Notes under the pieces: generated by a model | The model's database searches: none | Told to the model about the DNA's origin: nothing | Seen by the model: only the letters and a program-made list of their open reading frames with translations | Made by a program: the position numbers and the translations under genes | Shown: piece after piece, positions 52,917 through 64,000 of the stretch | How the letters are laid out: each line of letters opens with the position of its first letter | Numbering within the stretch: position 1 is the first letter of the stretch | Assembly (NCBI GenBank): GCA_022710975.1 | Contig: JAKLGA010000005.1 | Location: forward strand, 124,001-188,000 | From: Myxococcota bacterium | GTDB lineage: Bacteria > Myxococcota > B64-G9 | DNA length: 64,000 nucleotides | Reading direction: 5' to 3'

Positions 52917-54605
52917 ATGACCGAGACCGTCGAGTACCCCTGGTACAAATACTGGCCCCAGAGCGTTCCCAAGAGCCTGACGTACTCCGACAAGCCGCTG
53001 GGCTCCCTGCTCGACGACGCGGCCGAGAAGTACCCCGACAACACGGCCATCATCTTCCTCGACACGCCCGTGACCTACCGGCAGCTCAAGAAGCACGTGG
53101 ACTGCTTCGCCACGGCCCTGTACGACCTGGGCGTGCGCAAGGGCGACGTGGTCGGCCTGCGGCTGCCCAACTGCATCCACTACGTGATCGCCTACTACGC
53201 GGCCATGAAGGTGGGCGCCGTGGTGACGGCCAACAACCCGCTCTACAAGGCGGCCGAGATCGAGCACCAGTTCTGCGACTCCGGGGCCAAGATCCTGGTG
53301 GTCATGGACATCGTGTTCGAGGAGGCCCGGCGGGCGCTGCCCAAGACCCCGGTGCAGAAGGTCATCGGCTGCAACATCGGCGACTTCCTGCCGACCATGA
53401 AGCGCGTGCTGGGAAAACTGCTCAAGAAGGTCCCCGGCGCCCCCATGCCGCCCACCGCGCTGCAGTTCATGGATCTGCTGCGCACGCCGGCCCGGCCCGA
53501 GGTGTTCGAGAGCAAGTGGGACACCAAGGAGGACCTGGCCGTCCTGCAGTACACCGGCGGCACCACCGGCAAGCCCAAGGGCGCCATGCTGACGCACCTC
53601 AACCTGGTGTCCAACGTCCAGATGATCAAGGCCTGGGACTACAAGAGCGTGCCCGGCCAGGACGTGATCGGCGGCATCCTGCCGCTGTTCCACATCTACG
53701 CCATGACGACCGTCATGAACCTGGCCGTCATGAACGGCTGCACCATGCTGCTGTTCCCCAAGCCGCCCGAGGACTGGGGCCAGCTCCTGGAGGCCATCCA
53801 GAAGTACAAGGTCACGCTGTTCCCCGGGGTGGCGGCGCTGTACAACGCCATCAACAACTACCCGCGGGTCAAGGAGTACAACCTGCGCACCATCCGCGCC
53901 TGCATCTCCGGCGCCGGCCCCCTGCCCCAGGAGATCCAGAACCGCTTCGAGGAGCTCAGCGGCGCGCGGCTCATCGAGGGCTACGGCCTGACCGAGTCCT
54001 CGCCGGTGGTCACCGCCAACCCGGTCTACGACCGCCGCAAGCAGGGCACCATCGGCATGCCCATGCCGGACACGATCGCCAAGATCATGGACAAGGAGAC
54101 CGGCACCAAGCAGCTCGGGCCCAACGAGGTGGGCGAGCTGGTCGCCAAGGGTCCGCAGATCATGAAGGGCTACTACCGCACCCAGGAGAACAAGGACGTC
54201 CTGCGTGACGGCTGGCTGTACACCGGCGACCTGGGCATGATCGACGACGAGGGCTACTTCATCATCGTCGACCGCAAGAAGGACCTCATCAAGCGCTCGG
54301 GCTACTCGGTCTTCCCCAAGGAGGTCGAGGAGTACCTGTACCGCAACGAGCACGTGCTCGAGTGCGCGGTGATCGGCGTCCCGGACGAGAAGGCCGGCGA
54401 GGAGATCAAGGCCTTCATCGCGCTGAAGCCCGCCTCCCGCGGCAAGGTGACCGAGAAGGACATCGTCGAGTGGGCCAAGGCCAACATGGCCAACTACAAG
54501 TACCCCCGCCTGGTCGAGTTCCGCGACGAGATCCCCAAGGGCACCGCGGGCAAGATCCTGCGCCGCGCGCTGAAGGAAGAGGAGCAGGCCAAGAACAAGA
54601 AGTAG
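52917..54605 (+). CDS. Long-chain fatty acid-CoA ligase
   Basis: This 562-residue AMP-forming acyl-CoA synthetase activates fatty acids. Key motifs: YTGGTTGKPKGAMLTH (A3 P-loop), EGYGLTESSP (A5), GWLYTGDLG (A7), DRKKDLIKRSGYSVFP (A8) and the C-terminal Lys in PKGTAGKILRR. Length and motifs fit FadD-type enzymes, not acetyl-CoA synthetase. It stands alone in its transcript unit. Chain length of substrate cannot be told. Confidence 0.92.
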   Translation: MTETVEYPWYKYWPQSVPKSLTYSDKPLGSLLDDAAEKYPDNTAIIFLDTPVTYRQLKKHVDCFATALYDLGVRKGDVVGLRLPNCIHYVIAYYAAMKVGAVVTANNPLYKAAEIEHQFCDSGAKILVVMDIVFEEARRALPKTPVQKVIGCNIGDFLPTMKRVLGKLLKKVPGAPMPPTALQFMDLLRTPARPEVFESKWDTKEDLAVLQYTGGTTGKPKGAMLTHLNLVSNVQMIKAWDYKSVPGQDVIGGILPLFHIYAMTTVMNLAVMNGCTMLLFPKPPEDWGQLLEAIQKYKVTLFPGVAALYNAINNYPRVKEYNLRTIRACISGAGPLPQEIQNRFEELSGARLIEGYGLTESSPVVTANPVYDRRKQGTIGMPMPDTIAKIMDKETGTKQLGPNEVGELVAKGPQIMKGYYRTQENKDVLRDGWLYTGDLGMIDDEGYFIIVDRKKDLIKRSGYSVFPKEVEEYLYRNEHVLECAVIGVPDEKAGEEIKAFIALKPASRGKVTEKDIVEWAKANMANYKYPRLVEFRDEIPKGTAGKILRRALKEEEQAKNKK

Positions 54606-54696
54606 CCCCCGGCCCTCCCCCGCCCGGCCGACTCGCCTCCCCCGACACCGCGTCCCGTCAGCCCCCCCTGGGCCGGGTCCAACCCCACCGATCCAT

Positions 54697-54725
54697 TTGC
54701 CTTTGCGGTGGCCGGGTGGTACCGT
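54697..54725 (+). promoter_or_regulatory. Candidate promoter of the hsp20-lon operon
   Basis: TTGCCT at 54697-54702 and TACCGT at 54720-54725 are 17 bases apart, 50 bases before the hsp20 ATG. The -10 match is 3 of 6. No CIRCE-type inverted repeat was found in the 169-base gap 54606-54774. Confidence 0.3.
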
Positions 54726-54774
54726 GCCAGCCTCGGCGGGGTGTGTCACCGCCCCAGATTGGACGAGGTGCCGC

Positions 54775-55214
54775 ATGGGCATCCCCGAGGAGTCCCTCAA
54801 GCGACTGATCGGCCTGCGCGTGGAGCTGGACCGCATCTTCCGCGAGCTGCTCCAGCCCTGGAAGGCCGGCGAGGGCGGCGCCGTCCAGGCCGTGCCGGTG
54901 GTGGTCGACGTGTTCGAGACCGACGGCGAGATCATCGTCGAGGCCGACCTGCCCGGGGTGGCCAGGGAGCACATCGAGCTGACGGTGCTGCGCGACATCC
55001 TGATCCTCGAGGGGACCAAGCCGGCCCCCGCGGCCAGGCCGGACGTCCGCCACCAGTGCGTGGAGCGGGTGGCCGGGCGGTTCCGCCGGGTGGTGGAGCT
55101 GCCCGGGGCGGCCGACACCCGCAACATCCACGCCCGGCTCGAGCGGGGCGTGCTGCGCGTCCGCCTCCCCAAGATCGAGGAGCGCCGCGGCAGCCGGCGG
55201 AAGGTGTCCATCGA

Positions 55215-55218
<4 letters not shown>
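54775..55218 (+). CDS. Hsp20 small heat-shock protein
   Basis: This 147-residue chaperone has an alpha-crystallin domain (about 45-140) with VVDVFETDGEIIVEADLPGV and the conserved GVLRVRLPK tail. Small heat-shock proteins hold unfolded clients as oligomers. It overlaps the lon start by four bases, so holdase and protease are made together. Confidence 0.9.
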
Positions 55219-57602
<2,384 letters not shown>

Positions 57603-57608
57603 ACCGCC

Positions 57609-58316
57609 ATGGTGCAGATCAACCTCGAGGCCCGGGAGATCACCCTCAAGATCGTCTACTACGGCCCTGCGCTCTCCGGGAAGACCACCAACCTGCAGGC
57701 GGTCCACCAGCTCATGGACGCGAACGCCCGCGGGCGGCTGATGATCCTGGACACCTCCGACGATCGCACCCTGTTCTTCGACCTGATGCCGGTCTACTTC
57801 CGCTCCCGGTCGGGCTTCACCGTGAAGGTGAAGCTGTTCACCGTGCCCGGCCAGGTGATGCACAACTCCACCCGGCGCATCGTGCTGCAGGGCGCCGACG
57901 GGGTGGCGTTCGTGGCCGACAGCCAGAAGGAGATGGCCCAGGCCAACAACGACTCCTGGCGGGACATGCAGCAGAACCTCAGGCTGAACGGGCTCGACCC
58001 CACGACGCTGCCCATCGTCATCCAGTTCAACAAGCGCGACATGCCGGACGTGCGCCCGGACGAGGAGCTGGACGAGGTGGCCCGCCGGGGCCGGGAGAAG
58101 GTCTTCAAGGCGGTGGCCATCCGCGGCGACGGGGTGCTGGAGACCCTGGAGGGCATCCTGCGCATGACCTGGCGCTCCCTGGACGAGCGCTACCAGCTCG
58201 CGGAGAAGCTGGGCATCGAGGAGGCGGAGTTCGTGGACAACCTGCTGCGGCGGGGGGGCACGCCGCCCGCCCCGGGCGCCGGCCCGGGCCAGCCGGGGGG
58301 CGGAGGCGCGCCATGA
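57609..58316 (+). CDS. MglA-like small GTPase
   Basis: This 235-residue protein has a Ras-like fold of the MglA group: P-loop [27 protein letters not shown] in switch II and guanine motif NKRD. MglA sets polarity for gliding and pili motility in Myxococcus, acting at the cell pole. This protein has a Gly/Pro-rich C-terminal tail of about 25 residues. It overlaps the next histidine kinase gene by four bases, suggesting a signalling partner. No MglB-type GAP is present nearby. It starts 6 bases after lon. Confidence 0.9.
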   Translation: MVQINLEAREITLKIVYYGPALSGKTTNLQAVHQLMDANARGRLMILDTSDDRTLFFDLMPVYFRSRSGFTVKVKLFTVPGQVMHNSTRRIVLQGADGVAFVADSQKEMAQANNDSWRDMQQNLRLNGLDPTTLPIVIQFNKRDMPDVRPDEELDEVARRGREKVFKAVAIRGDGVLETLEGILRMTWRSLDERYQLAEKLGIEEAEFVDNLLRRGGTPPAPGAGPGQPGGGGAP

Positions 58317-59731
58317 GCACCCCGGTGTCCCCCCTGCCGACCAGCGCGTCCGTGCTGCAGCGGCGCTTCACCCTGGGCGAGCTCATCGACGTGGCCTCCT
58401 TCCGCGAGGTGTGCGAGTCCTACGCCGAGCTGTTCCAGATCGGCTTCAAGCTGCTCGACGCCCGGCGCGAGATGCTGGTCGACGTGAAGGGCGTGGCCAG
58501 CGACTTCTGCGCGTACGCCTTCAACTTCCCCGCGGGCAAGACCCGCTGCATGCAGGAGGTGCTGCGCATCCGCGACCTGGAGATCCCGGGCACGGACGCG
58601 GTGGCCTTCGACTGCTTCACCGGACTGCGCTACCTGATCGCGCCCGTCGGCCACGACGGCGACCAGGTGGGGCGCATCGTGTACGGGCCGTTCTGGCCGG
58701 CCGGCCGGCCAGCGCCGGAGCCGCTCCAGCTGGGCGAGCGCTTCAACCCCGCGGTGGCCCGGCGCCTGCTGGAGAAGGTCCCCCACGTCCAGCACGAGGT
58801 GGCCCAGCGGGTGGTGCTGCACCTGGCGCGGGTGATCGAGGTGATGCTGTACACCGGCTACAAGCAGATGCTCACCTCGCGGCTGCACGTGGAGTCGGTC
58901 AGCACGTCCTACAACGAGCTGCAGCAGAAGAACCAGCAGCTCAAGGAGTCCTACGAGCGCCTCAAGGAGCTCGACCGGCTCAAGTCGAGCTTCCTGGCCA
59001 CCGTCAGCCACGAGCTGCGCACCCCGCTGACCTCGGTCATCGGCTACAGCGAGATGCTGCTGGAGGGGCTGGCCGGCGCGCTGTCCCCGGAGCAGCACGA
59101 CTACGTCAAGACCATCATGGAGAAGGGCGAGAACCTGCTGCAGCTCATCAGCGGCATCCTGGACTTCTCCAAGGTCGAGTCGGGCAACCTGCGCCTCAGC
59201 CTGGAGCCGACCGATCTCCGGCCCGTGCTGCAGGCGGCGCTCTCCACCGTGTTGCCCATGGCCCGCAAGCAGGAGGTGCAGGTCGAGTCGTTCATCGCGC
59301 CCACGCTGCCCCAGGTGCGCGTGGACGGAGGCAAGCTGCGCCAGTCGATCATCAACATCCTGGGCAACGCGGTCAAGTTCAACCGCCGCGGGGGCAGCGT
59401 GCGCCTGCGGGCCGAGCTCCAGCAGCGGCCCAGGCAGGCCGCGCCCGCGGACGATCTGCCCGCCGCGCTCCAGCCGCCCGACGAGACCTGGCTGCTGATC
59501 GAGGTGGCCGACAGCGGCATCGGCATCCCGCCCGAGCAGGTCGCGCGCGTGTTCGACTCCTTCTACCAGGTGGACTCCTCGTCGACTCGGGAGTACGGCG
59601 GCACCGGCCTCGGGCTGGCCATCGCCAAGAGCTTCATCGAGGCGCACGGCGGGACGATCGTGGTGACCAGCGAGCTCGGCAAGGGCTCCACCTTCAGCAT
59701 CCTGCTCCCGGTGTCAGGGGGATCGCAATGA
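58313..59731 (+). CDS. PocR-domain histidine kinase
   Basis: This 472-residue kinase has an N-terminal PocR-like sensory domain (about 18-135) with Cys34, 66, 79 and 101, a coiled coil (about 195-225), and a HisKA/HATPase kinase core: His233 in [29 protein letters not shown] and [11 protein letters not shown]. No membrane helix is apparent, so it is cytoplasmic. PocR domains bind small molecules such as hydrocarbon derivatives in related proteins. The cysteines may bind a metal or redox ligand (inference). Partner is probably the receiver at 59804. Confidence 0.9.
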   Translation: MSTPVSPLPTSASVLQRRFTLGELIDVASFREVCESYAELFQIGFKLLDARREMLVDVKGVASDFCAYAFNFPAGKTRCMQEVLRIRDLEIPGTDAVAFDCFTGLRYLIAPVGHDGDQVGRIVYGPFWPAGRPAPEPLQLGERFNPAVARRLLEKVPHVQHEVAQRVVLHLARVIEVMLYTGYKQMLTSRLHVESVSTSYNELQQKNQQLKESYERLKELDRLKSSFLATVSHELRTPLTSVIGYSEMLLEGLAGALSPEQHDYVKTIMEKGENLLQLISGILDFSKVESGNLRLSLEPTDLRPVLQAALSTVLPMARKQEVQVESFIAPTLPQVRVDGGKLRQSIINILGNAVKFNRRGGSVRLRAELQQRPRQAAPADDLPAALQPPDETWLLIEVADSGIGIPPEQVARVFDSFYQVDSSSTREYGGTGLGLAIAKSFIEAHGGTIVVTSELGKGSTFSILLPVSGGSQ

Positions 59732-59803
59732 GGGGCGCTCCCCGCGCCACCGACTGCGCCCCGTGGACGAGGCCGGCCGCGAGTGCTGGGGCATGAGGAC
59801 GGC

Positions 59804-60166
59804 ATGAAGCGCATCCTGGTGGTGGACGACGATCCCGACATCCTGAACCTCGAGCGCCGGGTGCTGGAGCGCGAGGGCTACGAGGTGGTCACGGCCGCCG
59901 AGGGCCTGGCGGCCAAGCAGCTGCTCCAGACCGAGGCCTTCGACCTCGTGCTGCTCGACATCATGATGCCCGGGGCGGACGGGTTCGAGGTCAGCCGCGC
60001 GCTCCCGCGCGCCAAGGGTCAGCGCCACACGCCGGTGGTGTTCGTCACCGCGCGCGACGATCCCCAGGCGCTGCGCGAGGGCTTCCGCTCGGGCGGCACC
60101 GTCTTCCTTACCAAGCCCTTCACCGCGGGCCAGCTGACCCGCATCGTGCACTCGATGCTGGGCTGA
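59804..60166 (+). CDS. Single-domain response regulator
   Basis: This 120-residue receiver has [10 protein letters not shown], acceptor Asp in [13 protein letters not shown], Thr in FVTARDD and Lys in FLTKPF. It has no output domain. I chose ATG 59804 after GAGGA; ATG 59783 upstream is less likely. It is the cognate receiver of the PocR kinase and may pass phosphate to the MCP/CheW system or MglA (inference). Confidence 0.9.
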   Translation: MKRILVVDDDPDILNLERRVLEREGYEVVTAAEGLAAKQLLQTEAFDLVLLDIMMPGADGFEVSRALPRAKGQRHTPVVFVTARDDPQALREGFRSGGTVFLTKPFTAGQLTRIVHSMLG

Positions 60167-60196
60167 GCCGCCCGGTCGCCCCCTGGAGAGCCGCCC

Positions 60197-61339
60197 ATGA
60201 GCCTGAGCGCCCGCGCCTTCGCAAGCCACCTGGCCACGGCCCTGGCGCCGCTGGCCGCCGGCCTGGCCGGCTTCCAGGCCTGGCCGGGCGAGCGCGCGCA
60301 CGCCGCGCTGGTCGGGCTGGGGGCCGGCCTGCTGGCGGCGGCGCTGGTGGTGGCGCTCGCGCTGCGCCAGGCCGGGCGGCTGGCCCAGCGCCTGGAGACC
60401 CAGGCCGGCCAGGCCCAGGCCAGCGCGGGTACGCTCACCCGGCTGGCCAAGCAGGTGAACGTGTCGGCCGGCGAGATCTCGCGCTCCATGGAGGAGCTGT
60501 CGCGGGGCGCGGGGGCGCAGCGCCAGCTCATCGAGCAGACCTCCGCCCTGCTCGGGGAGATGGCCCGCAGCATCGAGCGCGCCTCGCGCTCGGCCGAGGA
60601 CGCGGCCCGCTCCTCGGCCGAGGCCAGCGCGGTGGCCCAGTCGGGCGGCCAGCTCGCCGGCCAGGCCGTGGAGAAGATGCGCGGCGTGTTCCAGCAGGTC
60701 GAGCGGTACGCCCAGCGCGTGTTCGAGTTCGGCGAGCGCAGCAAGGAGATCGGCAACATCGTGCGGGTGATCACCGAGGTGGCCCAGCAGACCCACCTGC
60801 TGGCCATCAACGCCACCATCGAGGCGGTGCGGGCCGGCGAGGCCGGACGCGGCTTCGCCGTGGTGGCCGAGGAGATCCGCCACCTGGCCGAGAACACCTC
60901 GCGCTCGAGCGAGCGCATCGCGCGCCTGGTGGAGGAGGTGGTGGCCGGCAGCCAGGAGGCGGTCCAGGCCGCCCAGGCCAGCACCCAGCAGCTCAGCGAG
61001 GGCCGCGAGGAGCTGGCCTCCATCCTGGACGCGCTGAAGGCCATCGTCACCAGCGTCACCGCGGGCTCCGATCGGGTGCAGATCATCAACCGCCTGGCCC
61101 GGGAGCAGATCGCCGGCGCCGCCGAGACGGTGCGCGCCTTCGACAACATCGCCCAGGTGGCGCAGAAGAACTCGAGCTCGACCGTCGGCGCGCTGCAGGC
61201 GGCCGAGGCGCAGTCGAACACCCTGCTGGAGATGACCCAGCAGACCGCGCTGCTCGGCCAGATGGCCGCCAGCCTCCAGGCAGAGGCGGCGCGCTACCGC
61301 CGCGCGGAGATCCAAGATGGAAACGCCGAGCGCCGCTGA
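60197..61339 (+). CDS. Methyl-accepting chemotaxis protein lacking a large sensor domain
   Basis: This 380-residue receptor has two close hydrophobic segments ([15 protein letters not shown] and [20 protein letters not shown]) with only a few periplasmic residues, and no HAMP domain I can see. A long signalling coiled coil carries the tip [20 protein letters not shown]. It overlaps CheW by 23 bases. With almost no sensor domain, it probably reads a cytoplasmic or membrane signal, perhaps from the neighbouring kinase. No CheA is encoded here. Confidence 0.9.
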   Translation: MSLSARAFASHLATALAPLAAGLAGFQAWPGERAHAALVGLGAGLLAAALVVALALRQAGRLAQRLETQAGQAQASAGTLTRLAKQVNVSAGEISRSMEELSRGAGAQRQLIEQTSALLGEMARSIERASRSAEDAARSSAEASAVAQSGGQLAGQAVEKMRGVFQQVERYAQRVFEFGERSKEIGNIVRVITEVAQQTHLLAINATIEAVRAGEAGRGFAVVAEEIRHLAENTSRSSERIARLVEEVVAGSQEAVQAAQASTQQLSEGREELASILDALKAIVTSVTAGSDRVQIINRLAREQIAGAAETVRAFDNIAQVAQKNSSSTVGALQAAEAQSNTLLEMTQQTALLGQMAASLQAEAARYRRAEIQDGNAERR

Positions 61340-61772
61340 GCCCGGGCGCAGCGTGATCTTCCGGCTGGGCTGGGAGCGCTACGGCCTGCCGCTCGCGGCC
61401 GTGCTCGAGGTGCTCGACTCGCCCGCGGGTGCGCTCCGGCCCCTGCCGGGTGCCCCGGACTGGGTGGCGGGGGTGCTCAGCCACCAGGGGCACGTGCGGG
61501 CCGTGGTGCGCACCGCGGCCCTGGTGGCCGGCGAGGATCGCTGGTCCCAGGCCGCGACCGGCCAGATCATCCTGGCGGAGCTGGGCGGCGAGCGGCTGGG
61601 CCTGCTGGTGGATCAGGTGGAGGGGGTGGAGGTCATCCGCACCGCCGGGCCGGCGCGCGAGGACGGCCGGCGCCACGCCTGGCACCACGGCGTGCTCGTC
61701 ATCTTGCTGGATCTGGGGGAGCTGGCGCGGGCCATCGACACCCGGGCCCGCTCCGGGGGTCAGAAGCTGTAG
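61317..61772 (+). CDS. CheW-like adaptor
   Basis: This 151-residue protein has a CheW pattern: [40 protein letters not shown] and [20 protein letters not shown]. It starts inside the MCP gene and so is translated with it. Its end overlaps the convergent cyclase gene by 13 bases. It would bind the receptor and a CheA from elsewhere. Confidence 0.88.
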   Translation: METPSAAEPGRSVIFRLGWERYGLPLAAVLEVLDSPAGALRPLPGAPDWVAGVLSHQGHVRAVVRTAALVAGEDRWSQAATGQIILAELGGERLGLLVDQVEGVEVIRTAGPAREDGRRHAWHHGVLVILLDLGELARAIDTRARSGGQKL

Positions 61773-62389
61773 CGCACGCGGTGGGCGGACTTGGCGCCAG
61801 GAGGTACCTCCTCGATCGGCTCGAAGGAGATGCCCTCGGAGGCGCGCAGCCCGCCCTTGACGCTCTCGGTCACCAGGATCTCCCAGGGTCGGGCGATGTC
61901 CTCGCCCAGCTTGCTGGCCGCGTTCACCTCGGCGCCGAACACGTCCTCGTCGCCGATGCGCAGCATCGGGCCGTAACCCAGCCCTACGCACAGCAGGATG
62001 TGCTCGGCCTCGGGGCGCGCCTGGTTGTACTGCTTGAGCAGGCGCTGCATGGCCACCGAGCAGTCGATGGCCTTGGCCACGCTCCGGAAGATGACCAGGA
62101 AGCTGTCGCCCTCGACCTTGAGCAGGATGCCGTCGTGCTGGTCGATGCAGGGGATGAGCAGCCGCTGGGACTCGAAGATGACCTGCAGGAAGTGGATGAT
62201 GCCGAACTCGGCCACCTTGCGCGAGAAGCCTGAGAGATCGGTGAACATGACCGCCCAGGTCTCGCCGAAGAGATCCCAGATGCGCTGGTCGATCTTGTGT
62301 TGATCGGCGCCGGGCTGCAGGCGCTCCTCGATCAGCTTCTCCAGGCGATCCAGCGAGGCGCTGGAGCCGACGCGGAAGGCGTAGGGCAT
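61760..62389 (-). CDS. Class III nucleotide cyclase
   Basis: This 209-residue protein is a stand-alone adenylate/guanylate cyclase catalytic domain: metal-binding Asp in MFTDLSGFS, Lys and second Asp in [11 protein letters not shown], and [13 protein letters not shown] in the transition-state region, where the usual Arg after Asn-x3 is Lys. Adenylate activity is the more likely from the Lys of the substrate pair. It has no membrane segment. The ATG at 62389 follows GGAGG. Such small cyclases are common in myxobacteria. Confidence 0.85.
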   Translation of the reverse strand: MPYAFRVGSSASLDRLEKLIEERLQPGADQHKIDQRIWDLFGETWAVMFTDLSGFSRKVAEFGIIHFLQVIFESQRLLIPCIDQHDGILLKVEGDSFLVIFRSVAKAIDCSVAMQRLLKQYNQARPEAEHILLCVGLGYGPMLRIGDEDVFGAEVNAASKLGEDIARPWEILVTESVKGGLRASEGISFEPIEEVPPGAKSAHRVRYSF

Positions 62390-62480
62390 GCGGGTCCTCC
62401 CTCGGTCAGCCGGCGGTTGCCGGGTTGGGCGAAGTATACTACGACAGGCGAGGGAGCGCACCACGCCCAGGAGGTCCGCC

Positions 62481-62789
62481 ATGCTCGTGGTCCTGGTCCA
62501 GGTCCAGGTGAAGCCCGAACACGTCGAGGCCTTCCGCCAGGAGAGCCTGGCGAACGCCCGCGCGAGCCTCCAGGAGCCGGGCATCGCCCGCTTCGACGTG
62601 CTCCAGCAGCAGGACGACCCCGGCCGCTTCGTGCTGGTCGAGGCCTACCGCACGCCCGAGGCCCCGGCCGCGCACAAGGCGACCGCCCACTACGCCCGCT
62701 GGCGGGACGCGGTGGCCGGCATGCTGGCCGCCCCGCGCACGAGCCTCAGGTACGCGAACGTCCATCCGGACGACGCGGGCCGCTGGTGA
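62481..62789 (+). CDS. Antibiotic-biosynthesis-monooxygenase (ABM) domain protein
   Basis: This 102-residue dimeric ferredoxin-like domain belongs to the ABM family: [40 protein letters not shown] and [14 protein letters not shown]. It resembles LsrG-type small enzymes; substrate unknown. It is likely to be co-transcribed with the alcohol dehydrogenase gene 5 bases downstream, and could act on an aldehyde-related compound (inference). The ATG at 62481 follows AGGAGG. Confidence 0.85.
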   Translation: MLVVLVQVQVKPEHVEAFRQESLANARASLQEPGIARFDVLQQQDDPGRFVLVEAYRTPEAPAAHKATAHYARWRDAVAGMLAAPRTSLRYANVHPDDAGRW

Positions 62790-62794
62790 GGACG

Positions 62795-63949
62795 ATGGCC
62801 TGGGAGTTCGCCAGCGCGGGCCGGGTGTTGTTCGGTCCGGGCGTGTCCGCCGAGGTGCCGCGCCTGGCGGCCGGGCTGGGGCGCAGGGCGCTCCTGGTCC
62901 ACGGACGCCGGGCGGCCCCGGCCGAGCCGCTGGCCGCGGGGCTCGCGGCCGAGGGCCTGGCGGTCGAGCGCCTGGCCGTGCCCGGCGAGCCGGAGGTGGC
63001 CTGGGTGGACCAGGCCGCGGAGCGCGCCCGGGCGGCGGGAGTGGAGCTGGTGGTCTCACTGGGCGGGGGCAGCGTGCTGGACGCCGGCAAGGCGATCGCC
63101 GGCCTGGTGGCCAACGGCGGCCAGGCGCTCGACTACCTGGAGGGCCTCGGCCGCGGCCAGGCGCTCGGGCGGCCGGCCCTGCCGCAGGTGGCCGTGCCCA
63201 CCACGGCCGGCACCGGCAGCGAGGTCACGCGCAACGCGGTGCTGGGCTCCCCGTCCCACCGGCGCAAGGCGAGCCTGCGCAGCCACCACCTGCTGCCGCG
63301 CCTGGCGGTGGTCGATCCGGCGCTCGGCCTGTCGCTGCCCCCGGAGATCACCGCCGCCTCGGGCCTGGACGCGCTCACCCAGCTCCTGGAGGCCTTCGTC
63401 TGCGCGCGCGCGAACCCGCTGGTCGACGCCCTGTGCCGCGAGGGCCTGGCGCGCTCGGCTCGCTCGCTGCGCCGGGCCTGCCAGGCGCCCGGCGACCTGG
63501 CCGCCAGGACCGACCTCAGCCTGGCCGCCCTGCTGTCCGGGCTGGCGCTGGCCAACGCCGGGCTGGGCGCGGTGCACGGGCTGGCCGGCGTGCTGGGGGG
63601 GCTGCTCGGAGCGCCGCACGGTGCGCTGTGCGCCGCGCTGCTGCCGCACGCGCTGCGGGTGAACACCCGGGCGCTCCGGGCGCGCGACCCGCAGGCGCCG
63701 GCGCTGGCGAAGCTCCGCGAGGCGGCCGGCCTGCTCACCGGTCAGGCCGGGGCCGGGCCCGAGGACCTGGCCGACTGGGCCGAGCGCCTGACCACCGATC
63801 TCGAGGTGCCGCGCCTGCGGCGCCTGGGCCTGGCCCCGGAGGCCCACGCCGAGGTGGCCGCCCAGGCCGCCACGGCCAGCTCCATGAAGGCGAACCCGGT
63901 GGCGCTGGACCTGGCCGAGCTGGTCGAGATCCTGCGCGCGGCCGGCTAG
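62795..63949 (+). CDS. Iron-type alcohol dehydrogenase
   Basis: This 384-residue protein is a group III (iron-containing) alcohol dehydrogenase: SLGGGSVLDAGKAIAGL binds NAD(P), and the metal region has ASGLDALTQLLEAF, AVHGLAGVLGG and APHGALCAALLP. One usual His ligand (D-x3-H) is Gln in DALTQ, a variant also found in some family members. It reduces aldehydes or oxidises alcohols in the cytoplasm. ATG 62795 was chosen; GTG 62786 is a close alternative. Confidence 0.9.
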   Translation: MAWEFASAGRVLFGPGVSAEVPRLAAGLGRRALLVHGRRAAPAEPLAAGLAAEGLAVERLAVPGEPEVAWVDQAAERARAAGVELVVSLGGGSVLDAGKAIAGLVANGGQALDYLEGLGRGQALGRPALPQVAVPTTAGTGSEVTRNAVLGSPSHRRKASLRSHHLLPRLAVVDPALGLSLPPEITAASGLDALTQLLEAFVCARANPLVDALCREGLARSARSLRRACQAPGDLAARTDLSLAALLSGLALANAGLGAVHGLAGVLGGLLGAPHGALCAALLPHALRVNTRALRARDPQAPALAKLREAAGLLTGQAGAGPEDLADWAERLTTDLEVPRLRRLGLAPEAHAEVAAQAATASSMKANPVALDLAELVEILRAAG

Positions 63950-63978
63950 ATCATGGTCCGGGTCAAGCGGGTTTCAAG

Positions 63979-64000
63979 ATGAGCGCCCCGAGCGGCGGCA
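63979..64000 (+). CDS. Possible start of a next gene, truncated by the window edge
   Basis: An ATG at 63979 opens MSAPSGG and runs off the end. There is no clear ribosome-binding site (AAGCGG is weak), and only seven codons are visible, so this is a guess. The 29 bases before it contain nothing else of note. Confidence 0.2.

Overview
The window is about 70% G+C, densely coded on both strands, and looks like chromosomal DNA from the Myxococcota or a close deltaproteobacterial relative. This is inference from marker families, not a taxonomic search. The markers are a secreted protein ending in a MYXO-CTERM-like tail with a MopE-type metal-binding motif, two PilZ-receiver proteins of the type common in Myxococcus, an MglA-like GTPase, a Ser/Thr kinase fused to WD40 repeats, and several sigma-54 activators. 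Anaerobic-type enzymes (selenocysteine formate dehydrogenase, desulfoferrodoxin, ferredoxin-disulfide reductase with rubredoxin, NIF-type Fe-S assembly) suggest an anaerobic or microaerobic life. No rRNA, tRNA, insertion sequence, prophage or CRISPR array was seen, and no gene-free stretch exceeds 300 bases.

Layout. 0-9.1 kb: the end of a response regulator, then a formate module. fdhB (NuoE-NuoF fusion), fdhD and fdhA form an operon. fdhA is interrupted on paper by a UGA at 4016, but that codon sits in the active-site motif and is followed by a hairpin closely matching the E. coli fdhF SECIS, so I annotate one 895-residue selenoprotein. An fmdE-like gene follows, then a ferritin-like gene and a FocA formate channel on the other strand, and a MobB-MobA cofactor gene. 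9.1-12.6 kb: a PAS/sigma-54 activator diverging from a small TPR-like gene and a CcdA-thioredoxin gene, with a nested dyad and a candidate -24/-12 promoter between them. 12.6-19.9 kb: cell-envelope proteins (MYXO-CTERM protein, 1348-residue lipoprotein, OmpA-like protein, YHS protein) and a possible parS site. 20-25.4 kb: a histidine kinase/NtrC pair with its own candidate sigma-54 promoter, then CopZ-like, ThiS/MoaD-like, Rrf2, CysE and LarE genes. 25.4-27.8 kb: an MIO-type ammonia-lyase with Ala-Cys-Gly in place of Ala-Ser-Gly, a glutaredoxin-like protein and an FTR-rubredoxin fusion.

27.8-38.7 kb (minus strand): a YfiR-like protein and a ten-gene chemosensory operon (PilZ-REC, MCP, CheW, CheW-like, PilZ-REC, CheY, CheA with two Hpt domains, CheB, CheR, CheY). 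38.9-44 kb: a ZIP metal transporter, NifU-NifS, and a peroxide/superoxide/iron-storage run (Tpx, desulfoferrodoxin, ferritin, ferritin-like). 44-52.7 kb (minus strand): a five-gene set of a lipoprotein, a paralog with a pilin-like helix, two membrane proteins and a 1500-residue kinase-WD40 receptor. 52.9-57.6 kb: acyl-CoA synthetase, Hsp20 and Lon. 57.6-61.8 kb: an MglA-like GTPase, PocR-domain histidine kinase, receiver, MCP and CheW, with no CheA. 61.8-64 kb: a class III nucleotide cyclase, an ABM-domain protein and an iron-type alcohol dehydrogenase.

Working together: FocA would import formate, FdhA/FdhB oxidise it with NAD+, and FdhD and MobA mature the cofactor. The Sec-insertion machinery (selA, selB, selC, selD) must lie outside the window. 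The best candidates for something undescribed are the selenoprotein formate dehydrogenase with its cluster-less NuoE domain and CxxC-less FdhD, the Ala-Cys-Gly ammonia-lyase, the tandem secreted paralogs with a pilin-like helix beside a WD40 kinase, and the CheA-less MglA/PocR-kinase/MCP/CheW locus.
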